A stretch of DNA of 64,000 nt, from positions 1 through 64,000 of the forward strand of contig NZ_CP054585.1 in NCBI RefSeq assembly GCF_003721435.2. The letters are read 5' to 3'. The notes beneath the pieces were generated by a model. That model had not been told where the DNA came from and ran no database searches. It saw only the letters and a program-made list of their open reading frames with translations. Positions within the stretch are counted from its first letter, which is position 1. Each line of letters opens with the position of its first letter. Below are positions 18,993 through 28,759 of the stretch, piece after piece. The stretch is from Halorubrum sp. CBA1229. GTDB lineage: Archaea > Halobacteriota > Halobacteria > Halobacteriales > Haloferacaceae. Position numbers and translations under genes: made by a program.

Positions 18993-20147
18993 ATGAGCAC
19001 ACCGGTCGCCGAACGGGTCGGGCAGTCACCGGAGCGGGCGTGGGCCGCTGTCGTCGGCGGGATCGCGCTCCTCCTCGCGATCGGGTCGGCCGTCTTCCCG
19101 CGAGCCGTGTACGACCGGTTCGTCTGGCAGTACTTCTGGGGACCCGTCGTCGCCGACGGTCGGGGCGCGCAGTGCGCCGTCCGAGACGCCGGCGGCACGG
19201 AGCTGCTCGGGAGTTCGTCGGCGTGTCAGGCGGCCGTCGGCGCGGGCGAGGTCGTCGCGTTCCCGGGGTACACCACCGTCTCGACGGTGAGCTACGTGGT
19301 CGTCCTGCTGGGGATGCTGATCGGCGTCGTCTTCCTGCTCCGCCGGCTGGATATCGGCGACGAGCTCCGGTTCTTCTACGCGCTGTTCCCGTTCATGCTG
19401 CTCGGCGGCGCGCTCCGCACCGTCGAGGACTCGGGGGTCGCCGCGCTCCGCGCCGGCACGGAGCCGCTGATCCCCTTCCCCGCGAGCGCGCTGCTTATCA
19501 GCCCGTTCATCTACTTCACCGCGTTCGGGTTCACGCTCGCGTGCGTCCTCGCCGCGTACGGGCTGGCGAACCGCGGGATCGTCGACGACTACGCCAGACC
19601 GCTGTTCGCGATGGGAGCGCTCGCGCTCGCGGCGTCGCTCGCCTACCTCTCGTACCTCGCCGCCGCGACCGACTACGTCGAGTTCTACCCGCAGGTGCTC
19701 GCGTTGACGCTGGTCATCGCGACCGTCGCGGCCGCGGTCACGTGGAAGGTCGCGACCGCGTACGAGCCGACGATCCGACAGGGGACCGGCGTCGCGGGGA
19801 TCATCATCATCTGGGGGCACGCGATCGACGGCGTCGCCAACGTGATCGGGCTCAACTGGATGCCGGCGCTGACGGGGACGGCGAACCTCGTCCCGAAACA
19901 CGTCGTCAACGCGCTGATCGTGAACTGGACCGGCCGGCTCCTCCCGGACTCGATCCTCGCCGTCACCGGCGACGCGTGGCCGTTCCTGCTCGTGAAGCTC
20001 GTGGCCGCGACGTTCGTCGTCTGGGTGTTCAACGGCGAGATGTTCGAGGAGTCGCCGCGCTACACGCTGATGCTCCTGATCACGGTGCTCGCGGTCGGGC
20101 TCGGTCCGGGCACGCGTGACATGCTGCGCGCGACGTTCGGTATTTAA
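18993..20147 (+). CDS. DUF63-family polytopic membrane protein
   Basis: A 384-residue protein with roughly nine membrane helices, matching the archaeal DUF63 family. Its function is unknown. Landmarks are '[20 protein letters not shown]', '[17 protein letters not shown]' and 'VPKHVVNAL'. The ATG at 18993 was preferred over the longer open frame because hydrophobic coding character begins there. It may be co-transcribed with the Lrp gene 86 bp upstream. Confidence 0.85.
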   Translation: MSTPVAERVGQSPERAWAAVVGGIALLLAIGSAVFPRAVYDRFVWQYFWGPVVADGRGAQCAVRDAGGTELLGSSSACQAAVGAGEVVAFPGYTTVSTVSYVVVLLGMLIGVVFLLRRLDIGDELRFFYALFPFMLLGGALRTVEDSGVAALRAGTEPLIPFPASALLISPFIYFTAFGFTLACVLAAYGLANRGIVDDYARPLFAMGALALAASLAYLSYLAAATDYVEFYPQVLALTLVIATVAAAVTWKVATAYEPTIRQGTGVAGIIIIWGHAIDGVANVIGLNWMPALTGTANLVPKHVVNALIVNWTGRLLPDSILAVTGDAWPFLLVKLVAATFVVWVFNGEMFEESPRYTLMLLITVLAVGLGPGTRDMLRATFGI

Positions 20148-20169
20148 ATAGAACGCGCTGCGCACCGCC

Positions 20170-20835
20170 TCACGCCACCTTCGTCGACACCGCGATGCCG
20201 GAGCCGACCGGGAGGATCGCCGTCTCGACCGCGTCGTCGGAGCGGACGGCACCGACGTACTCGCCGATCCCCCGAGTCTCGCCGTCGCGCTCGGGGTCGG
20301 GCAGCGGCGCTCCCTCCTCGAAGTGCGCGACGAGGTCCGCGAAGTCGATCGGGCCGCGCGTGATGTTGTCGGCCACGATCACCCCGCCGGTCCGGACCTT
20401 GGGGAGGACGGTCCGGTAGGCCTCCGCGTAGCGGCTCTTCTGGTGGTCGATGAGGGCGATATCGAAGGGACCGTCGTAGCGCTCGATCGTCTCCATCGCG
20501 TCGCCGACCTCGAACGTCACGCGGTCGGCGTAGCCGCCGTCTGCGGCGAACCGGACGCCGCGCTCGGCCTCGTCCGCGTCGAACTCCGTGCAGATCACCG
20601 CCTCGGCGCCGCCGCGCAGGAACCACGTCGCGGAGTAGCCGAAGCCGGACCCGAACTCGAAGACGCGCCGGGCGTCGGTCAGCCGGGCGAGCAGCCGGAG
20701 CACCGACCCCGCCTCCGGCCCGATGATGGGGAATCCCCAGTCGTCGGCCAGCTCGGCCATCGCCGCCTGCGTCGCGGTGTGTTCTGGCGCCGTCGCGGCG
20801 AGGAAGCGCTCGGCCGGGTCGGAGAGGACGTCCAT
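20170..20835 (-). CDS. SAM-dependent O-methyltransferase (class I, caffeoyl-CoA/catechol type)
   Basis: A 221-residue Rossmann methyltransferase. The glycine-rich SAM site is [16 protein letters not shown] near residue 65. Other landmarks are '[18 protein letters not shown]' and '[14 protein letters not shown]', typical of the O-methyltransferase 3 family. The substrate is unknown. I chose the ATG at 20833-20835 over an upstream ATG because the extension lacks family features. It diverges from the methylmalonyl-CoA mutase gene. Confidence 0.87.
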   Translation of the reverse strand: MDVLSDPAERFLAATAPEHTATQAAMAELADDWGFPIIGPEAGSVLRLLARLTDARRVFEFGSGFGYSATWFLRGGAEAVICTEFDADEAERGVRFAADGGYADRVTFEVGDAMETIERYDGPFDIALIDHQKSRYAEAYRTVLPKVRTGGVIVADNITRGPIDFADLVAHFEEGAPLPDPERDGETRGIGEYVGAVRSDDAVETAILPVGSGIAVSTKVA

Positions 20836-20919
20836 GCGTACGAATTGACCGGACGCCACTTGAAACCGGTCGCCGGCGACCACGCGAGGCGGCCGAGACC
20901 ACGCCATTCCCGAAAAGGG

Positions 20920-20924
20920 TTAAG
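20920..20924 (+). promoter_or_regulatory. TATA-like element of the methylmalonyl-CoA mutase gene
   Basis: GGGTTAAGTC has its TTAAG core centred 28 nt before the ATG at 20950, consistent with leaderless transcription. Confidence 0.5.
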
Positions 20925-20949
20925 TCACGGTCGAACGACTGATTCAGTA

Positions 20950-22626
20950 ATGTACGATCCCGAGGAACTGGCCGAGATACGGGAGGCCAAGGAGTCGTGG
21001 GAGGCGGGGACCTACGGCGAGACGGTCGACCGGTTCGGGGAGCGCAAAGACACGTTCACCACCGACACGGGCGGTCAGGAGGTCGATCCGCTGTACACGC
21101 CGGCCGATATCCCGGACCACGACTACCGCGAGGATCTGGGGAACCCGGGCGAGGAGCCGTACACGCGCGGCGTCTACTCGACGATGCACCGCGGGCGGCT
21201 CTGGACGATGCGCCAGTACGCGGGGATGGGCACCGCCGCGGAGACGAACGAGCGGTTCAACTACCTCATCGACGAGGGCTCGTCGGGGCTCTCGATGGCG
21301 TTCGACCTGCCGACGCAGATGGGGTACGACTCCGACGCCGCGATGGCCGAGGGGGAGGTGGGGCGCTCGGGCGTCGCCATCGACACCCTCGACGACTTCG
21401 AGACCGTCTTCGACGGGATCCCCTTAGACGAGGTGTCGACGTCGATGACGATCAACGCGCCCGCCGCCGTCCTCCTCGCGATGTACGTCGCGATGGGCGA
21501 CGAGCAGGGCGTCCCGCGCGAACAGCTCCGCGGGACCATCCAGAACGACATCATGAAGGAGTACATCGCGCGGAACCTCTACATCTACCCGCCGAAGCAG
21601 TCGATGCGGCTGATCACGGACATCTTCGACTTCTGCGCCGACGAGGTCCCCAACTTCAACACGATCTCCATCTCCGGCTACCACATCCGCGAGGCCGGCT
21701 CGACCGCCGCCCAAGAGGTCGCGTTCACTCTCGGGGACGGGATCCAGTACGTGCAGGCCGCGATCGACGCCGGTCTCGACGTCGACGAGTTCGCCCCGCA
21801 GCTCTCCTTCTTCTTCAACGCCCACAACAACGTCTTCGAGGAGGCCGCCAAGTTCCGCGCCGCGCGCCGGATGTGGGCGCAGATCATGGAGGAGCGGTTC
21901 GACGCGGAAGACCCCAAGTCGAAGCAGCTCAAGTTCCACACCCAGACCGGCGGCTCCACCCTCACCGCCCAGCAGATCGAGAACAACGTCGTCCGGGTCG
22001 CGTATCAGGCGCTCGCGGCGGTGCTCGGCGGCACCCAGAGCCTCCACACCAACGGGAAAGACGAGGCGCTCGCGCTCCCCACCGAGAAGTCGGTCCGCAC
22101 CGCGCTGCGCACTCAGCAGATCCTCGCCCACGAGTCGGGCGCGGCCGACACGATCGATCCGCTCGCCGGGTCGTACTACGTGGAGAACCTCACCGACGGG
22201 ATCGAGGAGGAGGCGTTCGAAATTCTGGAGGAGGTCGACCGCCGCGGGGGGATGTTGGAGGCGGTCGAGAGCCAGTGGGTCCAGCGGCAGATCCAGGACG
22301 TCGCCTTCGAGCGCCAGCGGGAGATCGAGGAGGGCGAACGCGTCATCGTCGGCGTCAACGAGTTCGAGGTCGACGAGGAGCCGGAGATGGACCTCGAAGA
22401 GGTCGACCCCGAGCAGGAGCAGAACCAGCGCGAGCGGTTACAGGCGGTGAAGGCCGACCGCGACGACGACGCGGTCGAGGACGCGCTCGGGGCGCTGCGC
22501 GAGGCCGCGCGGGGCTCCGAGAACGTGATGCCGCACATCGTCGACGCCGTGAAGGCGTACGCGACGGTCCAGGAGGTCTCGGACGTGCTCCGCGACGAGT
22601 TCGGGGAGTACAAGCCGGGGCGGTGA
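20950..22626 (+). CDS. mcmA: Methylmalonyl-CoA mutase large subunit
   Basis: A 558-residue catalytic subunit interconverting methylmalonyl-CoA and succinyl-CoA; the B12-binding subunit is separate and not seen here. The catalytic tyrosine (Tyr90, in TMRQYAGMG) and carboxylate-binding arginine (Arg208, in YIARNLY) match Tyr89 and Arg207 of the Propionibacterium enzyme, so true methylmalonyl specificity is expected. '[13 protein letters not shown]' and '[15 protein letters not shown]' are intact. The paralogue at 15337 differs at both key residues. The epimerase of the same pathway is about 1 kb downstream. Confidence 0.93.
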   Translation: MYDPEELAEIREAKESWEAGTYGETVDRFGERKDTFTTDTGGQEVDPLYTPADIPDHDYREDLGNPGEEPYTRGVYSTMHRGRLWTMRQYAGMGTAAETNERFNYLIDEGSSGLSMAFDLPTQMGYDSDAAMAEGEVGRSGVAIDTLDDFETVFDGIPLDEVSTSMTINAPAAVLLAMYVAMGDEQGVPREQLRGTIQNDIMKEYIARNLYIYPPKQSMRLITDIFDFCADEVPNFNTISISGYHIREAGSTAAQEVAFTLGDGIQYVQAAIDAGLDVDEFAPQLSFFFNAHNNVFEEAAKFRAARRMWAQIMEERFDAEDPKSKQLKFHTQTGGSTLTAQQIENNVVRVAYQALAAVLGGTQSLHTNGKDEALALPTEKSVRTALRTQQILAHESGAADTIDPLAGSYYVENLTDGIEEEAFEILEEVDRRGGMLEAVESQWVQRQIQDVAFERQREIEEGERVIVGVNEFEVDEEPEMDLEEVDPEQEQNQRERLQAVKADRDDDAVEDALGALREAARGSENVMPHIVDAVKAYATVQEVSDVLRDEFGEYKPGR

Positions 22627-22690
22627 GGCGACCGGCCCGCGAGGGCGTCGGTCGACGACGGCGACGGTGGCGTCCGGCTTCGCGACGCGC

Positions 22691-23491
22691 TCAGTTCGCG
22701 CCGCGGACGACGTGGCCGTACTTCAGCAGCGCGACGAACACCGCGCCGCCGAAGGCGTTGCCGATCGTCGCCAGCACGAGGAACCCGGCGTAGTCGGACA
22801 GCGAGATGGCGTCCGAGACGATCAGCCCGAACAGCACCTCGACGTTGCCCGCGATCGAGTGCGGGAGGTGAAGGAGCCCGATCGTGCCGGCGACGATCAG
22901 CACGAGGAGGATTCGGGCGGTCGTGTCCTGTGCCGCCGCCACGAGCCACGCCAGCAGCCCCATCAGCCACCCGGCGAAGACCCCGCCGACGAACAGCCAC
23001 GGGAGGTCGTGGTCGACGAGCTTCAGGGCGATGGTCTCGAACGACTTGGGGTCGACCACGCCGAGCTCCGGCATCAACAGGGTCACGAGCAGGGTGAACA
23101 GCAGGCCGCCGACGAGGTTCCCGACGTACACCAGCCCCCAGAGCCGGCCCAACTGTTTGAACGACGCCTGTCCGTCGAGCACCGGGATCACGGCCAGCGT
23201 CGTGTGCTCGGTGAACAGCTCTGAACGGCCCAGGATGACGAACATGAACCCGATGGAGTAGACGCTCGCCAGCAGCAGCTCGGTCCCGAGGTCGCCGAAG
23301 CTCCCCGGCGAGAGCGTTAAGATCACCGCCATCATCAGCGGGCCGAAGCCGATGTCGAGCCCCGCCGACAGCCCGGAGAGCAGCAGTCCGGAGCGCTCCC
23401 GCTGCATCTCGTGGAGCGCGCTCTCGAGCAGCGAGCCGAGGATGTTCCGCGACGTCATCTGCTCCGTCGAGTCGGTCTGTGAGTCGCTCAC
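22691..23491 (-). CDS. Formate/nitrite transporter family protein (FocA/NirC)
   Basis: A 266-residue membrane channel with six predicted helices. Landmarks are 'LILGRSELFTEHTTLAVIP', the family's conserved FTEN/FTEHT segment, and 'VGNLVGGLLFTLLV'. Proteins of this group pass small monovalent anions such as formate, nitrite or acetate. In haloarchaea the substrate is uncertain. It converges on the mutase gene and diverges from the epimerase gene. Confidence 0.92.
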   Translation of the reverse strand: MSDSQTDSTEQMTSRNILGSLLESALHEMQRERSGLLLSGLSAGLDIGFGPLMMAVILTLSPGSFGDLGTELLLASVYSIGFMFVILGRSELFTEHTTLAVIPVLDGQASFKQLGRLWGLVYVGNLVGGLLFTLLVTLLMPELGVVDPKSFETIALKLVDHDLPWLFVGGVFAGWLMGLLAWLVAAAQDTTARILLVLIVAGTIGLLHLPHSIAGNVEVLFGLIVSDAISLSDYAGFLVLATIGNAFGGAVFVALLKYGHVVRGAN

Positions 23492-23578
23492 TGGTGGAGT
23501 CGCCCGCCACTACTCGGGGCCAGTACCCAAGCCTTTGGATCCCGGCGGGCCCGGGGGGAATCGGAACCGGCTCGGTCG

Positions 23579-23585
23579 TTATAAG
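23579..23585 (+). promoter_or_regulatory. TATA box of the epimerase gene
   Basis: TTATAAG is centred 28 nt before the ATG at 23610, indicating a leaderless transcript. Confidence 0.55.
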
Positions 23586-23609
23586 ACAGCGGGGGCCGAT
23601 CCGAGACGC

Positions 23610-23996
23610 ATGCGATTCGATCACGTCGGTGTCGCGACGCGCGACGCCGCCGATCTCGCCGAGCTGTTCGACGGCCTGCTCGACGCACCGGTCGCCCACG
23701 ACGAGACGTTCGACGGGATGGAGGTCGTCTTCCTCGAACTCGACGGCGGCGGTTACTTCGAGCTGTTAGAGCCCGACGACGGCGGCGCGATCGCCGACTA
23801 CCTCGACCGGGAGGGATCGGGGATCCACCACGTCGCGCTCGCGACCGACGACCTCCCGGCGGCGCTGGACCGCGCCCGCGACCTCGGTGTCGATCTCATC
23901 GACGAGGAGCCGCGCCCCGGCGCGTGGGGCCACGAGGTCGCCTTCTGCCACCCGCGCTCGACGGGCGGGGTGCTCGTGGAGTTCGTCGAGCACTGA
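23610..23996 (+). CDS. mce: Methylmalonyl-CoA epimerase
   Basis: A 128-residue VOC-fold metalloenzyme racemising (2R)/(2S)-methylmalonyl-CoA, the step before the mutase. The two beta-alpha-beta modules show likely metal ligands His5 (MRFDHVGVATRD), the glutamate in 'YFELLEPDD', His in 'GSGIHHVALATDD' and Glu in 'VLVEFVEH'. Length is normal. Proximity to mcmA supports the assignment over other VOC enzymes. Confidence 0.92.
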   Translation: MRFDHVGVATRDAADLAELFDGLLDAPVAHDETFDGMEVVFLELDGGGYFELLEPDDGGAIADYLDREGSGIHHVALATDDLPAALDRARDLGVDLIDEEPRPGAWGHEVAFCHPRSTGGVLVEFVEH

Positions 23997-24054
23997 GGGC
24001 GGCGAGTCGCGCTCCGCGGTCGCGGGTCGCTCGTCCGACCCGACAGCCCGTGGC

Positions 24055-26211
24055 TCAGTCCTCTTCCGCGGCCGCGGGGTCGTGCGTCTCGTACCAGCCG
24101 AGGATCTTCTCTAGCCGGTGGATCGCCCGGTCCGGGTCGCCGATGTCGTGGTGCTCGTCCGGGTAGACGACGAGCTCGGCGTCGACGCCCTGCTTCCGGG
24201 CCGCGACGTACAGCTGCTCGGACTGCGAGGGCGGGCACCGCCAGTCCTCCCCGCCGGCCATCACGAGCAGCGGCGTCTCGATGTTCCCGGCGTCGAGGAC
24301 GGCCGTCGAGGCGTCGTACGCCTCCGGGTTCTCCCACGGGAGGCCGTACTCCGCCTCGAACCACGTGTGCGTGTCGTCGGTGCCGAACGCCGACCGGAGG
24401 TCGTAGATGCCGTGTTCCGGCGCGGCGGCCGCGAAGAGGTCGGGCTCCCGCGTGACGAGGAACCCCTGCGCGATCCCCCCGTACGAGAAGCCGTGCCCGA
24501 ACACGCGGTCGGGGTCGACCCAGCCGCGGTCGACGAGCGACGCGACGCCCGCGGCGATATCGTCGACCTCGGCGGTCCCCCACGCGCCGGTCAGCTGGGC
24601 GGTGAACTCCCGGCCGCGGGAGGTGCCGCCCCGGTAGTTCGGACGGAAGACGAGGTACCCGCGGCTCGTTAACGCGGCGTGCGCGAAGCTGAACACGGGC
24701 TCGTCGTACGACATCGGCCCGCCGTGGATCGCCACCACGAGCGGGTGGTCGCCGTCGGCCGGGTCGGCGTCCGGGTCGTGGTAGACGACGCCGTCGAGCG
24801 TCCAACCGTCCGACTCCCACTCGACGCGTGTCGCCTCCGGTACCGAGAACTCCTCGATCAGGGAGTCGTTGACGGCCGTGAGCCGGCGGAGCGAGTTCGC
24901 TTCCGTCTCCGAGCCGAGGTCGGCGACGTCGACCGCGTACAGGTCGGTCCCGTCGGTCGGGTCCGAGAGCACCGCCACCGCCGTCGAGCCGTCCGCGGCG
25001 ACGTCGAAGCCGGCCAGCGCGCGGTCGCGCCCCTGCGCCGCGAACACGCGCTCGGCGGTCCCGTCGGTCTCCACCCGGACGAGCCGCGTGTGGCTCTCGT
25101 CGGCGATCGGGACGTAGATCGCTCCGTCGACCCAGACCGGCTCGCCACCGCGCGCGACCGTCCGGTCGAGGTCGGCCGTGAGGGAGGCGACGCCGTCGCC
25201 CGCCTCGCCCTCGTCTCTCTTACCGTCGTCCCTCCCGCCGCCGACGAGGTACACCTCGGCCGGCGCGGGCGGGTCGTCCGGGTCGCCCGCGACGGACGCC
25301 AGCTCGTCGCGTCCCGGGCGCCACGTCGGGACGCCGTGAGAGAGCTCGCCGCCGGTGAGCCGCTCGGCGTCGCCGCCCGCGGGCGACACCGCGTACACGT
25401 CGCGGACGGTGGTGTCGTCGGGCCGGTCGAGCCGGCAGGAGGTGAACGCGATCCGGTCGCCCTCGCCCCAGTGGGGGTCCATCCCGGCGATGTCCTGGAA
25501 GGCGCCGCCGCCGTACGCGTCGTCGAGGCGTCGCGGGTCGCTCTCGGGGTCGTCGAGGTCGACGACGAAGAGGTACGGCGTCACGTCGTCGGTCCAGCCG
25601 ACGCCGTTCACCTTGTGCTGGAGCCGGGTCGTCTCGATCGGACCGCCCTCCTCGCGCACCTGATCGAGGTAGTCGGACTCCTCGTCGGTCGGGTCGCGCG
25701 ACTCGATCACCAGCCGGTCGCCACCGGGCGACCAGTCGAAGTCGGCGACGCCCTCGTCGCGCTCCGTGACCTGTCGGGCGTCGCCGCCCAACGCGAGGTC
25801 GAACAGCCACACCTGGGGCTTGGGCTCGTCGTCGCCGGCGGGCGCGTCCCCGTCCTCGGCGTCGTCGTCTCCCCCGTTCTCGTCGTCCGCCGCTTCCGCC
25901 TCATCCCCGTCGCCCTCCTCGTCTCGGTCCCGCCACCCGACGCGTCGCTCGACGTCGCGGTCGCGGGCGGCCACGAAGGCGAGGCGGTCGCCGTCGGGCC
26001 CCCACGCCGGCGCGGAGGCGCCGGGCGCGCTCGTCAGCCGGTGCGGCTCGCGGGAGTCGTCGGTCGGGACGACGAAGAGGGAGTCGACCGCCTCGTCGGC
26101 GGCCTGATCGTACTCGGTCGCGGTGAAGGCGACGCGGTCGCCGGACGGGGAGAGGGAGACCTCGCCGATCTGCGTCAGGTCGTAGTAGGCGTCGAGCGGC
26201 AGCGCTGACAT
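24055..26211 (-). CDS. S9-family serine peptidase (prolyl oligopeptidase/acylaminoacyl peptidase type)
   Basis: A 718-residue enzyme. An N-terminal beta-propeller of WD/TolB-like repeats (about 1-460) includes a very acidic insert near residues 95-135. The C-terminal alpha/beta-hydrolase domain has Ser576 (GHGFSYGG), Asp656 (GGEDWRCPPSQ) and His688 (PDEHHDIG) as the catalytic triad. No signal peptide is seen, so it is probably cytoplasmic and cleaves short peptides. The ATG at 26209-26211 starts the propeller; an upstream in-frame ATG adds only a non-homologous-looking tail. Confidence 0.93.
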   Translation of the reverse strand: MSALPLDAYYDLTQIGEVSLSPSGDRVAFTATEYDQAADEAVDSLFVVPTDDSREPHRLTSAPGASAPAWGPDGDRLAFVAARDRDVERRVGWRDRDEEGDGDEAEAADDENGGDDDAEDGDAPAGDDEPKPQVWLFDLALGGDARQVTERDEGVADFDWSPGGDRLVIESRDPTDEESDYLDQVREEGGPIETTRLQHKVNGVGWTDDVTPYLFVVDLDDPESDPRRLDDAYGGGAFQDIAGMDPHWGEGDRIAFTSCRLDRPDDTTVRDVYAVSPAGGDAERLTGGELSHGVPTWRPGRDELASVAGDPDDPPAPAEVYLVGGGRDDGKRDEGEAGDGVASLTADLDRTVARGGEPVWVDGAIYVPIADESHTRLVRVETDGTAERVFAAQGRDRALAGFDVAADGSTAVAVLSDPTDGTDLYAVDVADLGSETEANSLRRLTAVNDSLIEEFSVPEATRVEWESDGWTLDGVVYHDPDADPADGDHPLVVAIHGGPMSYDEPVFSFAHAALTSRGYLVFRPNYRGGTSRGREFTAQLTGAWGTAEVDDIAAGVASLVDRGWVDPDRVFGHGFSYGGIAQGFLVTREPDLFAAAAPEHGIYDLRSAFGTDDTHTWFEAEYGLPWENPEAYDASTAVLDAGNIETPLLVMAGGEDWRCPPSQSEQLYVAARKQGVDAELVVYPDEHHDIGDPDRAIHRLEKILGWYETHDPAAAEED

Positions 26212-26318
26212 GGGCGCACCGAACGGCGGCCGGAGGAAATACGTTCGGGCCGCGGAGGTCGGCCGGGCCACGGAAGTCGGGCCGACCGCGGCGGGCGGCG
26301 GAGTCCGCTCGCCCGTCG

Positions 26319-26326
26319 TTTTTAAG
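26319..26326 (+). promoter_or_regulatory. TATA box of the cyclase-family gene
   Basis: TTTTTAAG is centred 28 nt upstream of the GTG at 26351. This fixes the preferred start and implies a leaderless mRNA. Confidence 0.55.
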
Positions 26327-26350
26327 CGGCGGCGCGCTCCACCGGCGCAC

Positions 26351-27070
26351 GTGTTCCGCGACCTCTCCCGCCCGATCGAGACGGGGATGCCGACCTACCC
26401 CGACGACCCCGAGGTGACGCTCGCGCCCGACGCGACCCACGAGGCCGACGGCTACGCGACGAGCGAGCTCCGGACCGGGACCCACGCCGGGACCCACGTC
26501 GACGCGCCCCGGCACACGCTCTCCGAGGGGGAGACGATCGACGAGATCGATCCGGGCCGGTTCGCGTTCGACGCCCGCCTCGTGGACCTCCGGCCGCTGG
26601 CGCCGCGGGAGGCGATCACGGCCGAGGCGCTGGCGGGGGCGGTCGGGGAGGGAGCGGGCGCGGCCGACGGCGACTCGGCGGAGGCCGACTCCACGGTCGA
26701 CCTTCTCGTCTGCCGTACCGGCTGGGCCGCTCGCTGGGGGACCGAGCGCTACCGCGACCACCCGTACCTGACCGAGACCGCTGCGACGTGGTGTCGAGAG
26801 CGAGGCGTCGGCGTCGGGCTCGACGCGTTCGGGCCGGACCCGACGCCGGCCGCGGACGGGTCGCTTCCGACGGACGACTCACCCCCGACGAACGACGAGC
26901 CTGACGGCACGCCCGCTCACGACGCCCTTTTAAATGGCGGCCTGCCGATCGTCGAGAACCTCCGCGGGCTCGCCGGGCTGCCGGCGCGGTTCCGGCTGTA
27001 CGCGTTCCCGCTCCGCCTGCGCGGCGGGGACGGGTCGCCGGTGCGGGCCGTCGCGGAGTGGGAGGAGTGA
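26351..27070 (+). CDS. Cyclase-family metal-dependent hydrolase (KynB-like)
   Basis: A 239-residue protein with the cyclase/arylformamidase metal motif HxGTHxDxP (THAGTHVDAPRH) at about residues 52-63, and 'LLVCRTGWAARWG' in the core. An acidic, probably disordered insert lies near residues 165-190. Bacterial relatives hydrolyse N-formylkynurenine or form cyclic products; no kynurenine genes are nearby, so the substrate is open. The GTG start is supported by TATA spacing. Confidence 0.87.
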   Translation: MFRDLSRPIETGMPTYPDDPEVTLAPDATHEADGYATSELRTGTHAGTHVDAPRHTLSEGETIDEIDPGRFAFDARLVDLRPLAPREAITAEALAGAVGEGAGAADGDSAEADSTVDLLVCRTGWAARWGTERYRDHPYLTETAATWCRERGVGVGLDAFGPDPTPAADGSLPTDDSPPTNDEPDGTPAHDALLNGGLPIVENLRGLAGLPARFRLYAFPLRLRGGDGSPVRAVAEWEE

Positions 27071-27183
27071 TCGGGCGAACCGCGGCGGGGTCGCGGACGC
27101 TCCGCGCGCCCGATCGCCGGCCGGGAGACAGACCAAACCCGTTTTAAGCGTCGGCGACGAACCGCGACTCAAGGTCGATATCC

Positions 27184-27465
27184 ATGGAGATGCCACGTCG
27201 TTTCAACACGTACTGTCCACACTGTGACTCGCACCACGAGCACGAAGTGGAGAAGGTTCGATCGGGTCGGGCGACCGGAATGAAGCGAGACGCGCGCCAG
27301 CGGCGCCGCGCGCTCGCGACCATCGGCAACGCCGGCGGGTACTCGAAGGTGCCCGGGGGCGACAAGCCGACGAAGAAGACCCACCTGAAGTACCGCTGCG
27401 GCGACTGCGGCAAGGCCCACATGCGCGAGGGATGGCGCGCCGGCCGACTCACCTTCCAGGAGTAA
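27184..27465 (+). CDS. rpl44e: Ribosomal protein L44e
   Basis: A 93-residue large-subunit ribosomal protein of archaeal/eukaryotic type. A zinc finger is formed by 'CPHCDSHH' near the N-terminus and 'CGDCGKAH' near the C-terminus, with a basic stretch ([13 protein letters not shown]) between. It is first in the conserved cluster L44e-S27e-aIF2alpha-Nop10-PAC2. A TTTTAA element at 27142-27147 is its likely promoter, giving a short leader. The ATG at 27190 is an alternative start. Confidence 0.96.
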   Translation: MEMPRRFNTYCPHCDSHHEHEVEKVRSGRATGMKRDARQRRRALATIGNAGGYSKVPGGDKPTKKTHLKYRCGDCGKAHMREGWRAGRLTFQE

Positions 27466-27467
27466 GC

Positions 27468-27641
27468 ATGGCGGGAAGCTTCCACCGCGTCGCCTGCGGC
27501 GACTGCGAGAACGAACAGGTCGTCTTCGGCAAGGCCTCCTCCGTGGTGTCGTGCGCGGTCTGCGGCACGACGCTCGCGACCCCGACCGGCGGGGAGGCCG
27601 AGCTCCACGGCGAGATCGTCGAAACCGTTGAGGCGCGGTAA
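27468..27641 (+). CDS. rps27e: Ribosomal protein S27e
   Basis: A 57-residue small-subunit ribosomal protein. Its C4 zinc ribbon is 'CGDCENEQ' and 'CAVCGTTL', preceded by the family-typical N-terminus. It begins two bases after the L44e stop, showing tight operon organisation. The length is normal for archaeal S27e. Confidence 0.96.
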   Translation: MAGSFHRVACGDCENEQVVFGKASSVVSCAVCGTTLATPTGGEAELHGEIVETVEAR

Positions 27642-27659
27642 CCGCCTCACCAACCCCGT

Positions 27660-28460
27660 ATGAAGTACAGCGGCTGGCCCGAACCCGGCGAGCTGGTGGT
27701 CGGCGACGTCGACGAGATCGCCGACTTCGGCGTCTTCGTCGACCTCGACGAGTACGAGGACAAGCGCGGCCTCTGCCACATCAGCGAGGTCGCCTCCGGC
27801 TGGATCAAGAACGTCCGCGACCACGTCCGCGAGGGGCAGACGGTCGTCGCGAAGGTGCTCGAGGTCGACGAGTCCGCGAACCAGATCGACCTGTCGATCA
27901 AAGACGTCAACGAGCACCAGCGGAAGGACAAGATACAGGCCTGGAAGAACTCGCAGAAGGCCGACAACTGGATGCTCATCGCGCTGGGCGAGGACGTCGA
28001 CGACGACCGGTACACCGAGGTCGCCAACGCGCTCCTCGCCGAGTACGACTCGCTGTACGACGCCTTCGAGGCGGCGGCGATAAGCGGCGACGAGGCCCTG
28101 GACGGGGTCGACGTCGACGACGACGCACGCGAGGCGATCGTCGAGGCCGCCCGCGACAACGTCTCGGTGCCGTACGTCGACGTGACCGGCTACGTCGACC
28201 TCGAGTCCGCGGCCCCCGACGGCGTCGACGACGTGAAGGCGGCGCTGGAGGCCGCCGAGGGCGACGGCGATATCCCGGACGGCGTCGACCTCGAGGTCGG
28301 CTACGTCGGCTCGCCCGAGTACCGGATCAAGGTCCGCGCGCCCGACTACAAGACGGCCGAGGACCAGCTGGAGACCGCCGCGGCCCGCGCCCGAAAGGCG
28401 ATCGAGGACGCCGGCGGCGTCGGCGAGTTCCACCGCGAGCGCCGCGAGGACGACGAGTAG
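27660..28460 (+). CDS. eif2a: Translation initiation factor aIF2 subunit alpha
   Basis: A 266-residue subunit of the heterotrimeric factor that brings initiator tRNA to the ribosome. The N-terminal S1 domain (about 10-85) begins '[20 protein letters not shown]'. A helical middle domain and a C-terminal alpha-beta domain ([17 protein letters not shown]) follow. Length and order match the archaeal family. It lies 18 bp after rps27e in the same operon. Confidence 0.96.
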   Translation: MKYSGWPEPGELVVGDVDEIADFGVFVDLDEYEDKRGLCHISEVASGWIKNVRDHVREGQTVVAKVLEVDESANQIDLSIKDVNEHQRKDKIQAWKNSQKADNWMLIALGEDVDDDRYTEVANALLAEYDSLYDAFEAAAISGDEALDGVDVDDDAREAIVEAARDNVSVPYVDVTGYVDLESAAPDGVDDVKAALEAAEGDGDIPDGVDLEVGYVGSPEYRIKVRAPDYKTAEDQLETAAARARKAIEDAGGVGEFHRERREDDE

Positions 28461-28490
28461 TCGCTCCGACCGACGACTCTTTGTATACCC

Positions 28491-28676
28491 GTGAAATCCG
28501 ACATCCGCGTCTGCACGAACTGGGAGACGGCTCACGACCGCCCGGTGTACACGCTCGGCGACAGCTGTCCCGAGTGCGACGGCCCGACCGCGAACAGCGC
28601 GCCCGCGCCGTTCAGCCCCGAGGATCCCTACGGCGAGTACCGGCGGCGCGCGCGGCGCCGCGGGGCGTCCGAGTAA
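28491..28676 (+). CDS. nop10: Nop10-like H/ACA RNP component
   Basis: A 61-residue protein starting at GTG. It combines an N-terminal strand (SDIRVCTNWETAHDRPVYTL) with the pair 'CPECDGP', then 'PFSPEDPYGEYRR', the conserved Nop10 C-terminal helix signature. It is a structural part of the guide-RNA pseudouridylation complex with Cbf5, Gar1 and L7Ae. Placement after aIF2alpha is the usual archaeal arrangement. Confidence 0.94.
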   Translation: MKSDIRVCTNWETAHDRPVYTLGDSCPECDGPTANSAPAPFSPEDPYGEYRRRARRRGASE

Positions 28677-28759
28677 CACCGGTTCCGCGCCGACGTCGAG
28701 TCCCGCCCACAACGCCGGAATAGCCACCCTCTTGTGACCGCCGCCCGGACGGATGCGAC